Part shown: positions 5,477-6,231 of the stretch, one piece after another | How the letters are laid out: every line of letters begins with the position of its first letter | Numbering within the stretch: the stretch's first letter is position 1 | NCBI GenBank assembly: GCA_016931555.1 | Contig: JAFGEM010000002.1 | Location: 1-6,231, forward strand | Origin: Candidatus Iainarchaeum sp. | GTDB taxonomy: Archaea > Iainarchaeota > Iainarchaeia > Iainarchaeales > GCA-2688035 | Length of the DNA: 6,231 nt | Reading direction: 5' to 3' | Made by a program: the position numbers and the translations under genes | The notes under the pieces: model-generated | The model's input: only the letters and a program-made list of their open reading frames with translations | What the model was told of the DNA's origin: nothing | Databases searched by the model: none

Positions 5477-6199
5477 TCAAGATTTCCCCAAAGCAGATTC
5501 GAGTTTTTCTTTTGGAAGCCTTTCGAATACTTCAGAGATAATTGCAACATCCAGCCTGTTCAAATCAACTTTTTGCTTTTCCGCGGCCAGGCCTTTTTCA
5601 ATTCCCTTTAACAAAACTCCCAGTGCCTTGTCTTTGCTCATTTTTTCCTCGAACTTTTTTTCAAAATACTCCATGCATTCTTTTTTGCCTTTTCCAATTG
5701 CAATTGCCTTGTATTCTGCTAAAGCTCCACTGGGTTCTGTTTCAAACAGTCTTGCACCGGAATCATCTTTTCCGCCAATGATAAATGAAACTCCGAAGGG
5801 CCGCATTCCCGCGTATTGTGTAAACAATTGCTTTGTTGCGCTAACCTGCTTTGCAAGCGTTTCAACAGAAATTTTTTCATCATAATACATTACGTTTTCC
5901 TGCGCGTCTTTTCTCGCCAGTTGAACCAAGCGCCGCGCGTCTCCGACTAATCCAGAGCTTATGACTCCAATGTGATTGTCAACCTTGAAAATCTTTTCAA
6001 TTGATTCAGGCAGTATTAGCCTGCTCGTAACTTTTTTGTCTGCCCCAAGCAGTACTCCGTTGTCAAAAACGAGTGCTGCCCCAAGCGTCCCCTGTTCAAC
6101 TATTTTGGAGGCATATTCTACCTGATACAGCCTTCCATCTGGGCTGAACATTGTTGCAACACGATCATAAGCACTGCTCCTTTTAGAAACAGGATACAA
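5477..6199 (-). CDS. psmA: Proteasome alpha subunit, TTG start
   Basis: This subunit forms the outer rings of the archaeal 20S proteasome, gates substrate entry and docks ATPase regulators such as PAN. From the TTG at 6199 it is 240 residues. The gate region SAYDRVATMFSPDGRLYQVEYA (9-30) is the alpha-subunit signature, with Tyr11-Asp12-Arg13 matching Tyr8-Asp9-Arg10 of Thermoplasma. The pocket residues for the ATPase HbYX tail are present as Glu28, Lys69 (SIEKI) and Gly83 (SSGLVGD). Further landmarks are QYAGMRPFGVSFIIGG and GKGKKECMEYFEKKF. The TTG is chosen because AGGGGTG lies 5 nt upstream, the length before YDR is normal, and the next in-frame ATG (Met17) would delete the gate. The frame stays open to the window edge, so a start beyond it cannot be fully excluded. 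It is the first of the ten linked genes seen here. Confidence 0.95.
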   Translation of the reverse strand: MYPVSKRSSAYDRVATMFSPDGRLYQVEYASKIVEQGTLGAALVFDNGVLLGADKKVTSRLILPESIEKIFKVDNHIGVISSGLVGDARRLVQLARKDAQENVMYYDEKISVETLAKQVSATKQLFTQYAGMRPFGVSFIIGGKDDSGARLFETEPSGALAEYKAIAIGKGKKECMEYFEKKFEEKMSKDKALGVLLKGIEKGLAAEKQKVDLNRLDVAIISEVFERLPKEKLESALGKS

Positions 6200-6204
6200 A
6201 AAAA

Positions 6205-6211
6205 CACCCCT
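6205..6211 (-). promoter_or_regulatory. Shine-Dalgarno for psmA
   Basis: AGGGGTG lies 5 nt before the TTG at 6199, separated by a run of T. It closely matches the complement of the archaeal 16S rRNA 3' end and is the main reason for accepting a TTG start. Confidence 0.7.
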
Positions 6212-6231
6212 CTGTCGTTTTCCTCTTTTTC

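Noticed and set aside
5453..5540. Separate promoter for SBDS near the psmA 3' end
   Set aside because: No convincing TATA box with a purine-rich BRE is seen at the expected distance; the AT-rich bases are explained by the T7 tract and coding sequence.
6183..6231. Possible C-terminus of an upstream gene (frame ending in TAA at 6185-6183, tail KRKTTEGCFFVSCF)
   Set aside because: Only about 15 codons are visible and they would overlap psmA by about 17 nt. The peptide is not recognisable, so it cannot be told from chance.
1..6231. CRISPR array, transposon, tRNA or other non-coding RNA
   Set aside because: No spaced direct repeats, terminal inverted repeats, transposase frame or tRNA-like cloverleaf was seen, and coding genes fill nearly all of the window.

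Overview
This window is archaeal. It carries most of the conserved archaeal exosome superoperon, in which proteasome, ribosome-maturation, exosome, ribosomal-protein, RNA polymerase, KEOPS and prefoldin genes are packed head to tail. The base composition is moderately AT-rich, with many A/T homopolymer runs. The proteins are near the short end of their families. This would fit a euryarchaeal or DPANN-type genome, but the sequence alone does not fix the lineage.

Layout. At the left edge, on the + strand, is the 3' part of a HAD-family hydrolase gene (1-458, start outside the window). Everything else lies on the - strand and reads from right to left. The order is proteasome alpha subunit (TTG start at 6199), SBDS/Sdo1 ribosome-maturation factor, exosome cap subunit Rrp4, catalytic exosome subunit Rrp41, non-catalytic exosome subunit Rrp42, ribosomal protein L37Ae (eL43), RNA polymerase subunit P (Rpo12, 43 residues, GTG start at 2186), KEOPS subunit Pcc1, prefoldin beta subunit, and a DHH/DHHA1 phosphoesterase ending at 459. 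The ten genes fill 459-6199 almost completely. Junctions are short overlaps (ATGA, TGATG, 11 nt), direct abutments (TAAATG) or gaps of at most 24 nt, so one polycistronic unit with translational coupling is likely. No tRNA, rRNA, mobile element or CRISPR array was seen, and no stretch over 300 nt lacks a gene.

How the genes work together. Rrp41 and Rrp42 form the hexameric RNase PH-like ring that degrades RNA 3'-to-5' by phosphorolysis, and Rrp4 caps it and binds RNA. SBDS, L37Ae, Rpo12 and prefoldin serve ribosome maturation, translation, transcription and folding. The proteasome alpha subunit serves protein turnover. Pcc1 belongs to the KEOPS tRNA t6A-modification complex. The terminal DHH protein is a plausible exonuclease or nanoRNase by context, though its substrate cannot be read from sequence.

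I see no undescribed system here. The more interesting details are the gap-free convergent 3' ends at 458/459, where each gene's terminal Lys codons supply the oligo-T run of the opposite transcript; Shine-Dalgarno sequences fused to upstream stop codons; a T7 tract directly after the psmA stop; a Lys/Glu-rich tail on L37Ae; and an altered loop in the KH domain of Rrp4.
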